Below are positions 15,776-22,295 of a stretch of 22,438 nucleotides of DNA, in pieces. The position numbers and the translations under genes were made by a program. Origin of the DNA: a virus. The DNA lies in IMG/VR virus record IMGVR_UViG_3300046009_002729, positions 1 through 22,438 of that record; one strand, given 5' to 3'. Positions within the stretch are counted from its first letter, which is position 1, and each line of letters opens with the position of its first letter. Under the pieces are notes generated by a model, which was given only the letters and a program-made list of their open reading frames with translations, had not been told where the DNA came from and did not search any database.

Positions 15776-16131
15776 TTTCTCACCTGCATTTCATAAAGTG
15801 CGGGTAATTCACCCGACCATATATGACGAACCGCCACCACTTGATAAACTTCACTATCAACGGTTACTTTATCGGCTGGCTGTGGCGTTGGTGCACCTAA
15901 TGCCGCGATCATTACCTTTCTGTCGCCTGCTTGAACTACGCCACTAATAAAATCAATTCCGTTATAGTCTTTGATAACGGCAGTGTGATTGGTTGATGTT
16001 GTTGTTCCGCCCGATAACTCACCCGTTGTTGGGTCATAAGTGCCCTCAACAATTGACGTTAATGTAATTGATTTGCCAAACTTATCCAGCAATTTATCTG
16101 CTGTGGAGCGAGCGCGAGCATCAAGTGTCAT
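15772..16131 (-). CDS. head-tail stopper / joining protein
   Basis: A 119-aa protein. The core beta-barrel pattern can be read: FGKSITLTSIVEGTYDPTTG at the start, the strand pair AGDRKVMIAALG, PTPQPADKVTVDSEVYQVVA and the ending ELPALYEMQVRK. The motif of a GDRKV-like strand followed by P-x-x-x-DKV and a terminal LYE-x-QVR is typical of phage head-tail joining proteins (lambda gpFII / SPP1 gp16 role), which close the portal channel after packaging. It lies three bases after the RyR-domain gene and overlaps the completion gene by ATGA. Confidence 0.82.
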   Translation of the reverse strand: MTLDARARSTADKLLDKFGKSITLTSIVEGTYDPTTGELSGGTTTSTNHTAVIKDYNGIDFISGVVQAGDRKVMIAALGAPTPQPADKVTVDSEVYQVVAVRHIWSGELPALYEMQVRK

Positions 16132-16134
16132 GTC

Positions 16135-16515
16135 TTATCCGTTAACGTCTGCTAAACTACTAAGTAACGGCAATAACGCATGAACCGTTTGGCGAAACAA
16201 TTTATCTTTAATTTGCTGCTCTAGTGGAAGCTTATTAAATGGAACGATACACGGATGTGTTTTAGCTTCTGCGTCTTTTACTTCACCATAAACCCACCCT
16301 TCCTTTACTTTTTCTGCCAACCATGAGTCATGTGACGCTGAATCGCTTGCATTTGGGTTATTGCGGTGAAATTCAACACCAATAATTGCCGAATTACGTT
16401 GCCAATCTGGTGTGTTTTCAAAATCAACTTGTGTGTTATCGCCAATGCTTTCGCAGTAGGCCTTGTTTAGCTGGTGGCTTACTCGTGCAATATCTTCATG
16501 TGTAATTTGTTTCAT
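16135..16515 (-). CDS. RyR-domain protein
   Basis: A 126-aa protein that is almost entirely one RyR (ryanodine receptor repeat) domain. Visible signature: VSHQLNKAYCESIGD (residues about 12-26), WQRNSAIIGVEFHRNNP (38-54), SHDSWLAEKVKEGWVYGEVK (61-80), then THPCIVPFNKLP and QQIKDKLF (87-107). The conserved Trp, Tyr, Gly and HPC residues are all present. In animals the domain is part of Ca2+ release channels; in bacteria and phages stand-alone forms exist whose ligand is not firmly known. Here it is embedded in the head-tail connector operon, with AAAGGA about seven bases before the ATG. A virion or assembly role can be inferred from position only. The domain call is firm and the function is open. 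Confidence 0.87.
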   Translation of the reverse strand: MKQITHEDIARVSHQLNKAYCESIGDNTQVDFENTPDWQRNSAIIGVEFHRNNPNASDSASHDSWLAEKVKEGWVYGEVKDAEAKTHPCIVPFNKLPLEQQIKDKLFRQTVHALLPLLSSLADVNG

Positions 16516-16536
16516 ATAAATTCCTTTATTTTAAAA

Positions 16537-17067
16537 TTATGTTCTCACCAGCGATCTAGACATATCGTTGCCTTGTTGTTTAAAAAACACGGATAACATG
16601 GCGTCAATTTGAGCATAGCGTGTTTGCTGTGGTGAATATTTGTCATATTCTACTTCAATCACGTCCACTTTTTCACGAATAACGCCTTGCGTTAAATCCT
16701 GCATTAAAATAGCTGTGTAAGATTTCAATGCTAATTCAGCACACGCATTTTTTACAGTGGTTGGCACAATGTCAAAATCCACATATTGCGGAAAAACATT
16801 TGCCGATAATGAATCAATTAATGGAACGTATAATCGCGGCCAGTCAAGCGACTGTGTCGAGTATCTGCGATAACCCGCATATTGCAAACGATATTGCGCC
16901 ACCATATAGTCTGTGGCTTTGCGTAGTAATTGCTCTTTTGTTGCATCGCTGGTAATTGCCGCCCACGCTGTGTTGCCAATGTTTGCATGGTAGGTTGTCG
17001 CGTCTGCTACTGAAACATAGCTTTCAGCGTTTGCAAGTCCAGTGCCGTCTTCAACGATTAACGCCAT
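16537..17067 (-). CDS. head-tail connector (DnaT-like domain family)
   Basis: The start is placed at 17067 (MALIVEDGTGLANAESYVSV) because GGAGGA lies about five bases upstream, immediately after the preceding stop (TAAAATG); the longer frame from 17088 has no such site. The product has 176 aa. The N-terminus through AESYVSVADATTYH, the segment KEQLLRKATDYMVAQY, and SLDWPRLYVPLIDS mark a family annotated as putative DnaT-like ssDNA binding protein. It is found almost always at the head-tail connector position in phages, so it is more likely an adaptor ring below the portal than a replication protein. Helical middle (NACAELALKSYTAILMQDL) fits a connector fold. Confidence 0.82.
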   Translation of the reverse strand: MALIVEDGTGLANAESYVSVADATTYHANIGNTAWAAITSDATKEQLLRKATDYMVAQYRLQYAGYRRYSTQSLDWPRLYVPLIDSLSANVFPQYVDFDIVPTTVKNACAELALKSYTAILMQDLTQGVIREKVDVIEVEYDKYSPQQTRYAQIDAMLSVFFKQQGNDMSRSLVRT

Positions 17068-17068
17068 T

Positions 17069-17548
17069 TTAATCCTCCATCCATTCAATCATGCCGTAAA
17101 TTCCGCTGCCAGAAACAACTGAGTTATCTGCAAAAATAATAAAACCTTCATTTTTTGCCAATATAAAACCTTCACCATTATTGCCAAACTCAATAGTTGA
17201 CGCATTTCCAGTGAATTTAGAAATAACTGAGCGTTCCATAAAATAGGGCTCTTGCGTCACGCCTGTCATATCTAAACCCGCTTGATTGCGTAAGCATAGC
17301 ATTTTGCTAGGCTCATTTTGATTATCGTACTTTGTTGCAGTTAATGTTGTACCGCTTGTTGGTGTGCCTTTAATGCGAGCAAACGCATAAACTGAATTAT
17401 CATTTCCGCCCGCGTCTGCGCTATCTAGCTGGATGTGCATTTTTGTTATACGCAGTGATGTGTCATCAGTATTAACAAACGCCTGATAAACTGTTCCCGC
17501 TGTGACCGTAGTTGGTTTTGTTGCTATTTTGCAAACGTAATGCTTCAT
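17069..17548 (-). CDS. hypothetical structural protein, 159 aa
   Basis: A soluble, beta-rich protein with no recognised domain. The C-terminal half is Gly/Asn-rich (IEFGNNGEGFILAKNEGFII; SVVSGSGIYGMIEWMED) and the N-terminal half is Thr-rich (KIATKPTTVTAGTVYQAFVN; RITKMHIQLDSADAGGND). Placed directly after the major capsid gene, it may be a head decoration or minor head protein; this is inference from order. The ATG has only a weak GGCGGA element close upstream, and that element is part of a hairpin (17553-17571). Confidence 0.65.
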   Translation of the reverse strand: MKHYVCKIATKPTTVTAGTVYQAFVNTDDTSLRITKMHIQLDSADAGGNDNSVYAFARIKGTPTSGTTLTATKYDNQNEPSKMLCLRNQAGLDMTGVTQEPYFMERSVISKFTGNASTIEFGNNGEGFILAKNEGFIIFADNSVVSGSGIYGMIEWMED

Positions 17549-17552
17549 AAGT

Positions 17553-17571
17553 CCGCCATAAATAAAGGCGG
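17553..17571 (-). promoter_or_regulatory. hairpin just upstream of the 159-aa gene
   Basis: CCGCC (17567-17571) and GGCGG (17553-17557) on the minus strand form a 5-bp all-GC stem with a 9-base AT loop, ending five bases before the ATG at 17548. The right arm contains the only purine-rich element that could serve as ribosome binding site. Upstream of it lies a direct repeat GAACGCGAAC (17574-17583 and 17590-17599, plus strand) with a 16-base period. Confidence 0.45.
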
Positions 17572-17611
17572 GAGAACGCGAACAGGAACGAACGCGAACC
17601 CCCTAGAAAAA

Positions 17612-18760
17612 TTAACCGAGCAACGTAGCAACGTGGTTTGGTTTCCATACTTTTACGCCATACAAACAACGCACTTCAAGCATAGTTTTCATATAACCTT
17701 TATAAACTGCAATTTCAAATACTAAACCGCTTGTTGGGTCTTGTACTGTCATCACGTCAACAGCAGAATCACCACCGTTTGGCATTGCAGGTGGGCGCAT
17801 GCCTAACTCGACTGCTGATTTATGAAACGCAACGCTTGGTGTGTAAGAGTCGCCAACTGTTAAAGCGTTAGCTGTAGCAATGACTTTTTGTGCGCCTGGT
17901 GCGTTTAATGAAATAGTGCCAGCAGCAGTAACGCCTGTTCCAACAACATATTTGTTTGCAGTATCTGCCGCAAATGTTACAACGTCACCCGCTAATACTG
18001 TGCCGCTACCTGTTACCAATGCAATGTCAGTAACACCAACAGCAGTTGAGCCAGAAGTAACGTAAGAAGTACCACCGCCTTTTGTGTGCGTAGTAATACC
18101 AGCCGATTCTTTAATCATGATGCCTTGCAAATCAAGCAAAGTACCTTGGCGGAGTAATGCTTCATTGCCTGAAGTGTTAACTTGTTGAAGTGCTGCAAGG
18201 TTGCGCAATTTAACGCCAGCCGCTGTGTTCATAATCAATGAAATTTGATTATCAGTAGGACAGCCGTTATCAACTAAGATTTGACGCACTTGCGCAATAG
18301 TGTCGAAGTTAGACGCGAATGGTGTAGTGCCTGCTGAACCTACAGCGCGTGATGCGCCTTTGTAAGCAGCCGAGAATAAATCTTGTTCAATTTTGTTGCA
18401 TAATGCGCGGATTGCTTGGGCAATTTGATCGCCATAAATGGTTTCATAGCCTGCGCCATTGTTGACGTGTTTAATATCTTCACCAGTCCAAGGAATCTGA
18501 ACCGAAGCGTAAGAATCAAGCGTCATTGTTTTGTTGTCAACGGTTTGATCTGTACCTTCAGGAATTGTCATTGAAGGCGCAAACGAAGTGTTAACGCTTG
18601 GTGTGCGAGTGAATGCCGCACGGATTGTGTCGCCTTTTGCAGCGCGGGTTGTTGCATCACCATTGATGGTAGATGAAGGGATAAAACCAACTAATTCACG
18701 ACCGACTACATCTGCCGCTTTGTATATGTCTGCTGCTAATTGCGATAAGGTATTTGCCAT
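17612..18760 (-). CDS. major capsid protein, P22-coat-like
   Basis: Builds the icosahedral head. It has 382 residues. The N-terminus (MANTLSQLAADIYKAADVVG; RELVGFIPSSTINGDATTRA) and the segment SMTIPEGTDQTVDNKTMTLD, followed by VQIPWTGEDIKHVNNG, match the P22 gene 5 coat family, an HK97-fold protein. The C-terminal part carries GTVLAGDVVTFAADTANKYV, VAFHKSAVELGMRPPAMPNG and LEVRCLYGVKVWKPNHVATL, also typical. It is slightly shorter than P22 coat (430 aa). There is no N-terminal prohead protease delta domain, which agrees with the separate scaffold gene upstream and the absence of a protease gene. A hairpin in the 58-base leader includes the ribosome binding site. Confidence 0.95.
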   Translation of the reverse strand: MANTLSQLAADIYKAADVVGRELVGFIPSSTINGDATTRAAKGDTIRAAFTRTPSVNTSFAPSMTIPEGTDQTVDNKTMTLDSYASVQIPWTGEDIKHVNNGAGYETIYGDQIAQAIRALCNKIEQDLFSAAYKGASRAVGSAGTTPFASNFDTIAQVRQILVDNGCPTDNQISLIMNTAAGVKLRNLAALQQVNTSGNEALLRQGTLLDLQGIMIKESAGITTHTKGGGTSYVTSGSTAVGVTDIALVTGSGTVLAGDVVTFAADTANKYVVGTGVTAAGTISLNAPGAQKVIATANALTVGDSYTPSVAFHKSAVELGMRPPAMPNGGDSAVDVMTVQDPTSGLVFEIAVYKGYMKTMLEVRCLYGVKVWKPNHVATLLG

Positions 18761-18763
18761 CTT

Positions 18764-18803
18764 GATTGCCTTCTAAAATAAAAATAAATATTAGACGGCA
18801 ATC
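18764..18803 (-). promoter_or_regulatory. hairpin containing the ribosome binding site of the capsid gene
   Basis: In the 58-base gap between scaffold and capsid genes, GATTGCC-G-TCTAA (left arm, 18791-18803) pairs with TTAGA-A-GGCAATC (right arm, 18764-18776): 7 bp plus 5 bp around one G/A mismatch, with a 14-base loop of A and T only. The likely ribosome binding site AGAAGG lies in the right arm, about nine bases before the capsid ATG, so folding could limit initiation. Confidence 0.55.
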
Positions 18804-18818
18804 GAAACAGGATAAAAA

Positions 18819-19436
18819 TTAATCTGTAACTTTGCCGCCACTTTTTGCAAAAATTGCCCGCTCTGGGTGTGACATATTGTCAAACGTTGAACGGCTTACA
18901 ACTTGTTGTCCAGTGCTACCACTTCCACCATTTGCGCCACCACCGTTATTCTGTGGTGCTGCAATATAATGTTTGCCGTCATCACTGGTCGCCCATTCTG
19001 TTACGAACGCGCTTAAATCTTTGTCGCCTATAACTGCCTTGCGTGTGTCGCCATCAATAGCGATTTTCGCCTGTGATGATAACATAGCTTTTACCGCAGG
19101 TAAAAATGGTGTGGCAACACCAGCCTTAACTAATGCGTCTGTCAAACCATTATCTAAAAGCAATTTAGATGTAAAACCACTTTCTGAATCTAATGCGGCT
19201 TTAGTTTGCTCAAATGCTTTTTGCTGATCTTTGATTGTTTTTTGTGATGCCGTTAGATTGTTTTCTAACTCATCAATTTTATTTTGTAGTTTATCCAATT
19301 CCGCTGGATCTATTTGCTTTCCTTTTCGTGCCTCTTTCAGCTCTGCTAAAAGTTCACCGTTTTTCTTTGCAAGTCCGCTTGTTGCTTCATCAACTGCGGC
19401 TTTAATTTGCTCTGCAATACTTAATTCTTCTGACAT
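18819..19436 (-). CDS. capsid scaffold protein
   Basis: Guides procapsid assembly and leaves before or during packaging. It has 205 residues. Residues about 20-85 are a long charged coiled coil (LAKKNGELLAELKEARKGK; LQNKIDELENNLTASQK). Residues 95-150 form a compact domain (GLTDALVKAGVATPFLPAVK; DKDLSAFVTEWATSDDGKHY). A Gly/Asn/Ser linker (164-176, NGGGANGGSGSTG) leads to a C-terminal helix-turn (STFDNMSHPERAIFAKSGGK) similar to the coat-binding end of many phage scaffolds. It lies directly before the capsid gene, as usual. AGAGGG about five bases upstream is the ribosome binding site and is part of a small hairpin. Confidence 0.9.
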   Translation of the reverse strand: MSEELSIAEQIKAAVDEATSGLAKKNGELLAELKEARKGKQIDPAELDKLQNKIDELENNLTASQKTIKDQQKAFEQTKAALDSESGFTSKLLLDNGLTDALVKAGVATPFLPAVKAMLSSQAKIAIDGDTRKAVIGDKDLSAFVTEWATSDDGKHYIAAPQNNGGGANGGSGSTGQQVVSRSTFDNMSHPERAIFAKSGGKVTD

Positions 19437-19438
19437 AT

Positions 19439-19451
19439 AACCCTCTGGGTT
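19439..19451 (-). promoter_or_regulatory. small hairpin over the scaffold ribosome binding site
   Basis: AACCC-AGA-GGGTT is a perfect 5-bp stem with a 3-base loop, ending two bases before the scaffold ATG. The GAGGG Shine-Dalgarno element is in its loop and right arm. Confidence 0.4.
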
Positions 19452-19483
19452 GTGGTTGACGGCTCTGCCATCGTTAATAAAAT

Positions 19484-19666
19484 CTAAATTGCGTCTTTAA
19501 TAATTTCAATCGCTGTATCTTGTGGGATTTCACGGATATTTTCAACGTGTTCTGCCGCACCGATAATGTCACCGTGTGAAATATCATCAACTGCACCTGT
19601 TGCTTCATCGACTGCTTTTTTAGCACCGTCTGAAACCTTATGAACAATATTATCAAAAAATGACAT
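19484..19666 (-). CDS. hypothetical 60-aa protein
   Basis: First gene after the promoter candidate at 19756-19784. The ATG at 19666 has AAGGA about eight bases upstream. The product begins MSFFDNIVHKVSDGAKKAVD and is an acidic amphipathic helical protein (DDISHGDIIGAAEHVENIRE), with no signal or membrane segment. I do not recognise a family. A second open frame on the same strand (19474-19656) overlaps it but lacks a ribosome binding site and gives an implausible hydrophobic/basic product. Position before the scaffold suggests a head-assembly accessory role, by context only. Confidence 0.62.
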   Translation of the reverse strand: MSFFDNIVHKVSDGAKKAVDEATGAVDDISHGDIIGAAEHVENIREIPQDTAIEIIKDAI

Positions 19667-19730
19667 GACTATTTCCTTACAAATTAGGGTGTGCCGCTGA
19701 TGAAAGGTGTAACACCAACGACACTAGAGT

Positions 19731-19749
19731 AAACACATGGCGAGTGTTT
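19731..19749 (-). promoter_or_regulatory. inverted repeat at the predicted transcript start
   Basis: AAACAC-TCGCCAT-GTGTTT (6-bp arms, 7-base loop) begins at about the predicted +1 of the promoter at 19756-19784. A second short palindrome GGTGT-T-ACACC (minus strand) is at 19706-19716, still upstream of the 60-aa gene. Either a 5'-terminal mRNA stem-loop or an operator would fit. The remainder of the gap from 19667 to 19870 shows no other gene. Confidence 0.4.
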
Positions 19750-19755
19750 GTCGCA

Positions 19756-19784
19756 TTTATACAGCATAAGATAATAAACATCAA
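19756..19784 (-). promoter_or_regulatory. sigma-70-type promoter candidate for the scaffold-capsid operon
   Basis: On the minus strand TTGATG (19779-19784) and TATAAA (19756-19761) are separated by exactly 17 bases. The match is 4 of 6 and 5 of 6 to consensus, in an AT-rich setting. Transcription would start near 19749 and read the 60-aa, scaffold and capsid genes. It lies in the only long intergenic gap of the late region (19667-19870). Confidence 0.6.
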
Positions 19785-19846
19785 TTAAAAAAAATAAACA
19801 CCTTGAAAATATTTTAACTAACTAATTGATTTATAAATGTTCAGCT

Positions 19847-19863
19847 GTCAAGGATTACTTGAC
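19847..19863. repeat. perfect inverted repeat after the head morphogenesis gene
   Basis: GTCAAG-GATTA-CTTGAC on the plus strand, 6-bp arms and a 5-base loop, starts eight bases beyond the stop of the head morphogenesis gene. It is not followed by a T tract on the minus strand, so it is a poor rho-independent terminator. It overlaps a perfect TTGACA (19846-19851, minus strand), but no good -10 box follows. It could be an operator or an RNA-end hairpin. Confidence 0.4.
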
Positions 19864-19870
19864 TACTGGT

Positions 19871-20902
19871 TTATTTCTCAATTTTCTTTAATTGTTCAAG
19901 TGTGTAAGTATGACCGCTTGCATCAACAAACCTATCTAATGGCGTTCCATCACGAAATAATTGCGCTCGTGCTTTGCCTAGCACTTCATCTTGAAACGCC
20001 TCTGGTTTTTTCTTTAGCCACGTTTGATAAGTTTCAGTTTGCGCAACTTGCCCGTCCATCGATGCGCGTGTGCGTCCGTCTGGGTTTTTAATGCCTAACG
20101 CTTGCCATGACTTTAAAACGCTGACCATTGCCGATCTGCATCTAAAATGCGCTGGAGGTCTAACACCACTATCAAGCGGATATATTTTCCCGTCCCGTGC
20201 TTGGCATATTGAAGTTGTCCGACCATCGAGTGTGCTTACCCACTGCAACCCACTAAACAGATCATTATTGTTTTGATAAAACTCATCACGCGCGGTATTA
20301 GTAGCGTGTGCCATTGCAGTTGATACCAATGCCTGCGTTTGACGTGCGTTTAATGCCATCACACCATCAGTGTATTGCAATGCTTTTGTGCCGGTAATGC
20401 GTTTAACCACGTCACTGTAAGATTGCCCTTCAACTAAGCCAATCCTAACCGCGTCCTGTATGCGCGTGTAACTATCTTGATCTAATTTATCAATCCATTC
20501 TTTAATCAGTTTTCCCTGCAGCGGTTTTGATTCAATCGCAGCAAATAACGTCACTGGTGCAACTGCTACCATATCAAGCACAACATGCGTTGAATCATCA
20601 ATGGCTTTGATTTGCCATTCTTGCTCATACTCTGCTGCGTCTTTCATTTGTTGCGTTAGCTCTTTGCCAATAAGGGAATAGCCTTCACTCATAATAGCGC
20701 GAACCGATTGAAGCTGTGCATCAATACGCGCAATGCTCCATTCGCTATTCATATCCATAACACGCAACTTTGCAACTAAATCTTTTTCTACTTCTTTAAG
20801 AAGTTTCATTATGTCTTTAGTTGTTCCCCCATACATTCTTTGCAAATAAATTTCATGTGCAATCGTTTTATCGCGCAGTTGCGTGTTTGCTGATTCTTCC
20901 AT
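19871..20902 (-). CDS. head morphogenesis protein, SPP1 gp7 / Mu gpF family
   Basis: A minor head protein that binds the portal and is incorporated in a few copies. It has 343 residues. The N-terminal half is helical (TKDIMKLLKEVEKDLVAKLR). The family core is in the C-terminal half: NARQTQALVSTAMAHATNTA (about residue 187 onward) and LQWVSTLDGRTTSICQARDG followed by YPLDSGVRPPAHFRCRS (about 219-257), the usual Cys/His-containing signature. No fused toxin or ADP-ribosyltransferase domain, which some MuF proteins carry, is visible after it; the tail ends KKPEAFQDEVLGKARAQLF and GTPLDRFVDASGHTYTLEQL, the former common in this family. The start overlaps the portal stop by one base, as is common for portal-MuF pairs. 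Confidence 0.92.
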   Translation of the reverse strand: MEESANTQLRDKTIAHEIYLQRMYGGTTKDIMKLLKEVEKDLVAKLRVMDMNSEWSIARIDAQLQSVRAIMSEGYSLIGKELTQQMKDAAEYEQEWQIKAIDDSTHVVLDMVAVAPVTLFAAIESKPLQGKLIKEWIDKLDQDSYTRIQDAVRIGLVEGQSYSDVVKRITGTKALQYTDGVMALNARQTQALVSTAMAHATNTARDEFYQNNNDLFSGLQWVSTLDGRTTSICQARDGKIYPLDSGVRPPAHFRCRSAMVSVLKSWQALGIKNPDGRTRASMDGQVAQTETYQTWLKKKPEAFQDEVLGKARAQLFRDGTPLDRFVDASGHTYTLEQLKKIEK

Positions 20903-22293
20903 TACAACATCCCACCAGTAGCAGGCATAACTGCAATCCGCTCCATCTCATCGTCAAACGATACGTCCTGCATGATAATGTCACCAGCGACAAGGTTATC
21001 GAATAGAGTTTGATGTGAGATTGAACCGCTTTGCCAAGCCTTAACCAAACTATCCAAGTCCTGAGCTGTCATTGAGTTTGGAATAAAATCACGGTTTAGC
21101 TCAACTTTAACATCACCAGTTACGCCTGACCAATCGCGCAAATATTCCATGACGTGCGTTAATCCAATGCTAATTGATTGTGAAATTGAAGCCAGTACAC
21201 TATTTTCACTTGATCTATGAATATTAGCCGTTTGTGCTGATTCTGCTGCGCGTTTTTCTGGTGCTAAGATTCGCGCCCCAAGCGTTGCCATCATTGCCTC
21301 TTTTGAGCGCAATGCCTCGCGCAATTCGCCCAAACCTTGACCAGTAAATTCAAGATAAAACGCTTTTGATTGTGAGTCTGGCAATAGCCATGCCGTGCCA
21401 CTACCGATACGCAATGACGCGCTTTTATCGTCTGAATAATAGCCAGTGACTACTGGTGTTGGGAGTCCAGTAAAGTGCAAACCGTGTTCATAATCGGCTG
21501 TGGTTCTGTAATGCGATAAATTCACGTCAACAAGGTCAAGCAATGGCGGCTTATCAACACATGGTGAATTATCTCTAACCCCAAAAAACTCAAACGGGAT
21601 TTTGTTAAGTGGTCGCCCGTTAATTTTTGGGTAAACTTCATCCACTAAAATAAACTCACCGCGTTTGTCTTTGCGGAAAACACGCTGACGATAAATTCCA
21701 CCATCGCCTAAATCTAAAACGCGCCATTGTGGTTCGCATTTAGATTCAAACTCATCAACTGCGATCTCGTTTTCTTCTTCAAGCACAACCAGTGTTAACT
21801 GTTCAACGTTGTTAATGCGCCCCGTTTTCCAGTTTATAATTGATTCTGCATCGTACATGGTCGCGTAAGGTCTTGCGCCTTGTGCCTGTGCTTGTGCAAG
21901 TGTTACCGCATTAACAATGGGTGGAAAATCGACAAGCACGGCACAACGTCCGATAGTAATAACTTCTTCTGCTACCATTTCAGCAAATTGATGCAACGAT
22001 AACCCGCCCATTGTCACGTCTGCAATAATATTATCCATTGCCGCTGGTGCTGTGATGACTTCGGGTTTTAGGAATAGCATTCCCGTTAAGCCGTCGATTG
22101 TGCGATTTGTAGCGTTGTAATAAAGTGCCCGCTGTTTGTAAGCGTAATATTCCGCGTCATTTTGACCGCTTAAACGTGGAAGGTATTTAATACCATATTC
22201 GTGGATCTCGTCTTGCCCTTCTGACGCGTGTTCGCATCGCTCCCACTGCTCATAATATTCGTGATACTCGCTGTGTTTAGTGTCGACTGCCAT
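20902..22293 (-). CDS. portal protein, DUF4055 family
   Basis: Forms the ring at the capsid vertex through which DNA is packaged and ejected. It has 463 residues, typical for the family. The N-terminal pattern EYGIKYLPRLSGQNDAEYYA followed by YKQRALYYNATNRTIDGLTG (about residues 32-71) is the DUF4055 signature. Further marks are EEVITIGRCAVLVDFPP and DLVDVNLSHYRTTADYEHGL (about 250-270), plus a long helical C-terminal stem region. The start at 22293 has AGGA about eight bases upstream and lies two bases after the stop of the terminase frame. Gene order terminase, portal, MuF supports the call. Confidence 0.92.
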   Translation of the reverse strand: MAVDTKHSEYHEYYEQWERCEHASEGQDEIHEYGIKYLPRLSGQNDAEYYAYKQRALYYNATNRTIDGLTGMLFLKPEVITAPAAMDNIIADVTMGGLSLHQFAEMVAEEVITIGRCAVLVDFPPIVNAVTLAQAQAQGARPYATMYDAESIINWKTGRINNVEQLTLVVLEEENEIAVDEFESKCEPQWRVLDLGDGGIYRQRVFRKDKRGEFILVDEVYPKINGRPLNKIPFEFFGVRDNSPCVDKPPLLDLVDVNLSHYRTTADYEHGLHFTGLPTPVVTGYYSDDKSASLRIGSGTAWLLPDSQSKAFYLEFTGQGLGELREALRSKEAMMATLGARILAPEKRAAESAQTANIHRSSENSVLASISQSISIGLTHVMEYLRDWSGVTGDVKVELNRDFIPNSMTAQDLDSLVKAWQSGSISHQTLFDNLVAGDIIMQDVSFDDEMERIAVMPATGGML

Positions 22294-22295
22294 TT

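Noticed and set aside
19474-19656. Alternative minus-strand frame overlapping the 60-aa gene
   Set aside because: It lacks a ribosome binding site and gives an implausible product; the frame from 19666 has AAGGA at proper distance.
19719-19751. Ten-codon leader peptide frame (MRQTLAMCLL) in the capsid operon leader
   Set aside because: No ribosome binding site precedes it, it is at the extreme 5' end of the predicted transcript, and it shows no attenuator-like codon run.
19846-19851. TTGACA as a second promoter
   Set aside because: The hexamer is perfect but no acceptable -10 box lies 16-18 bases downstream on the minus strand; I report it only as part of an inverted repeat.
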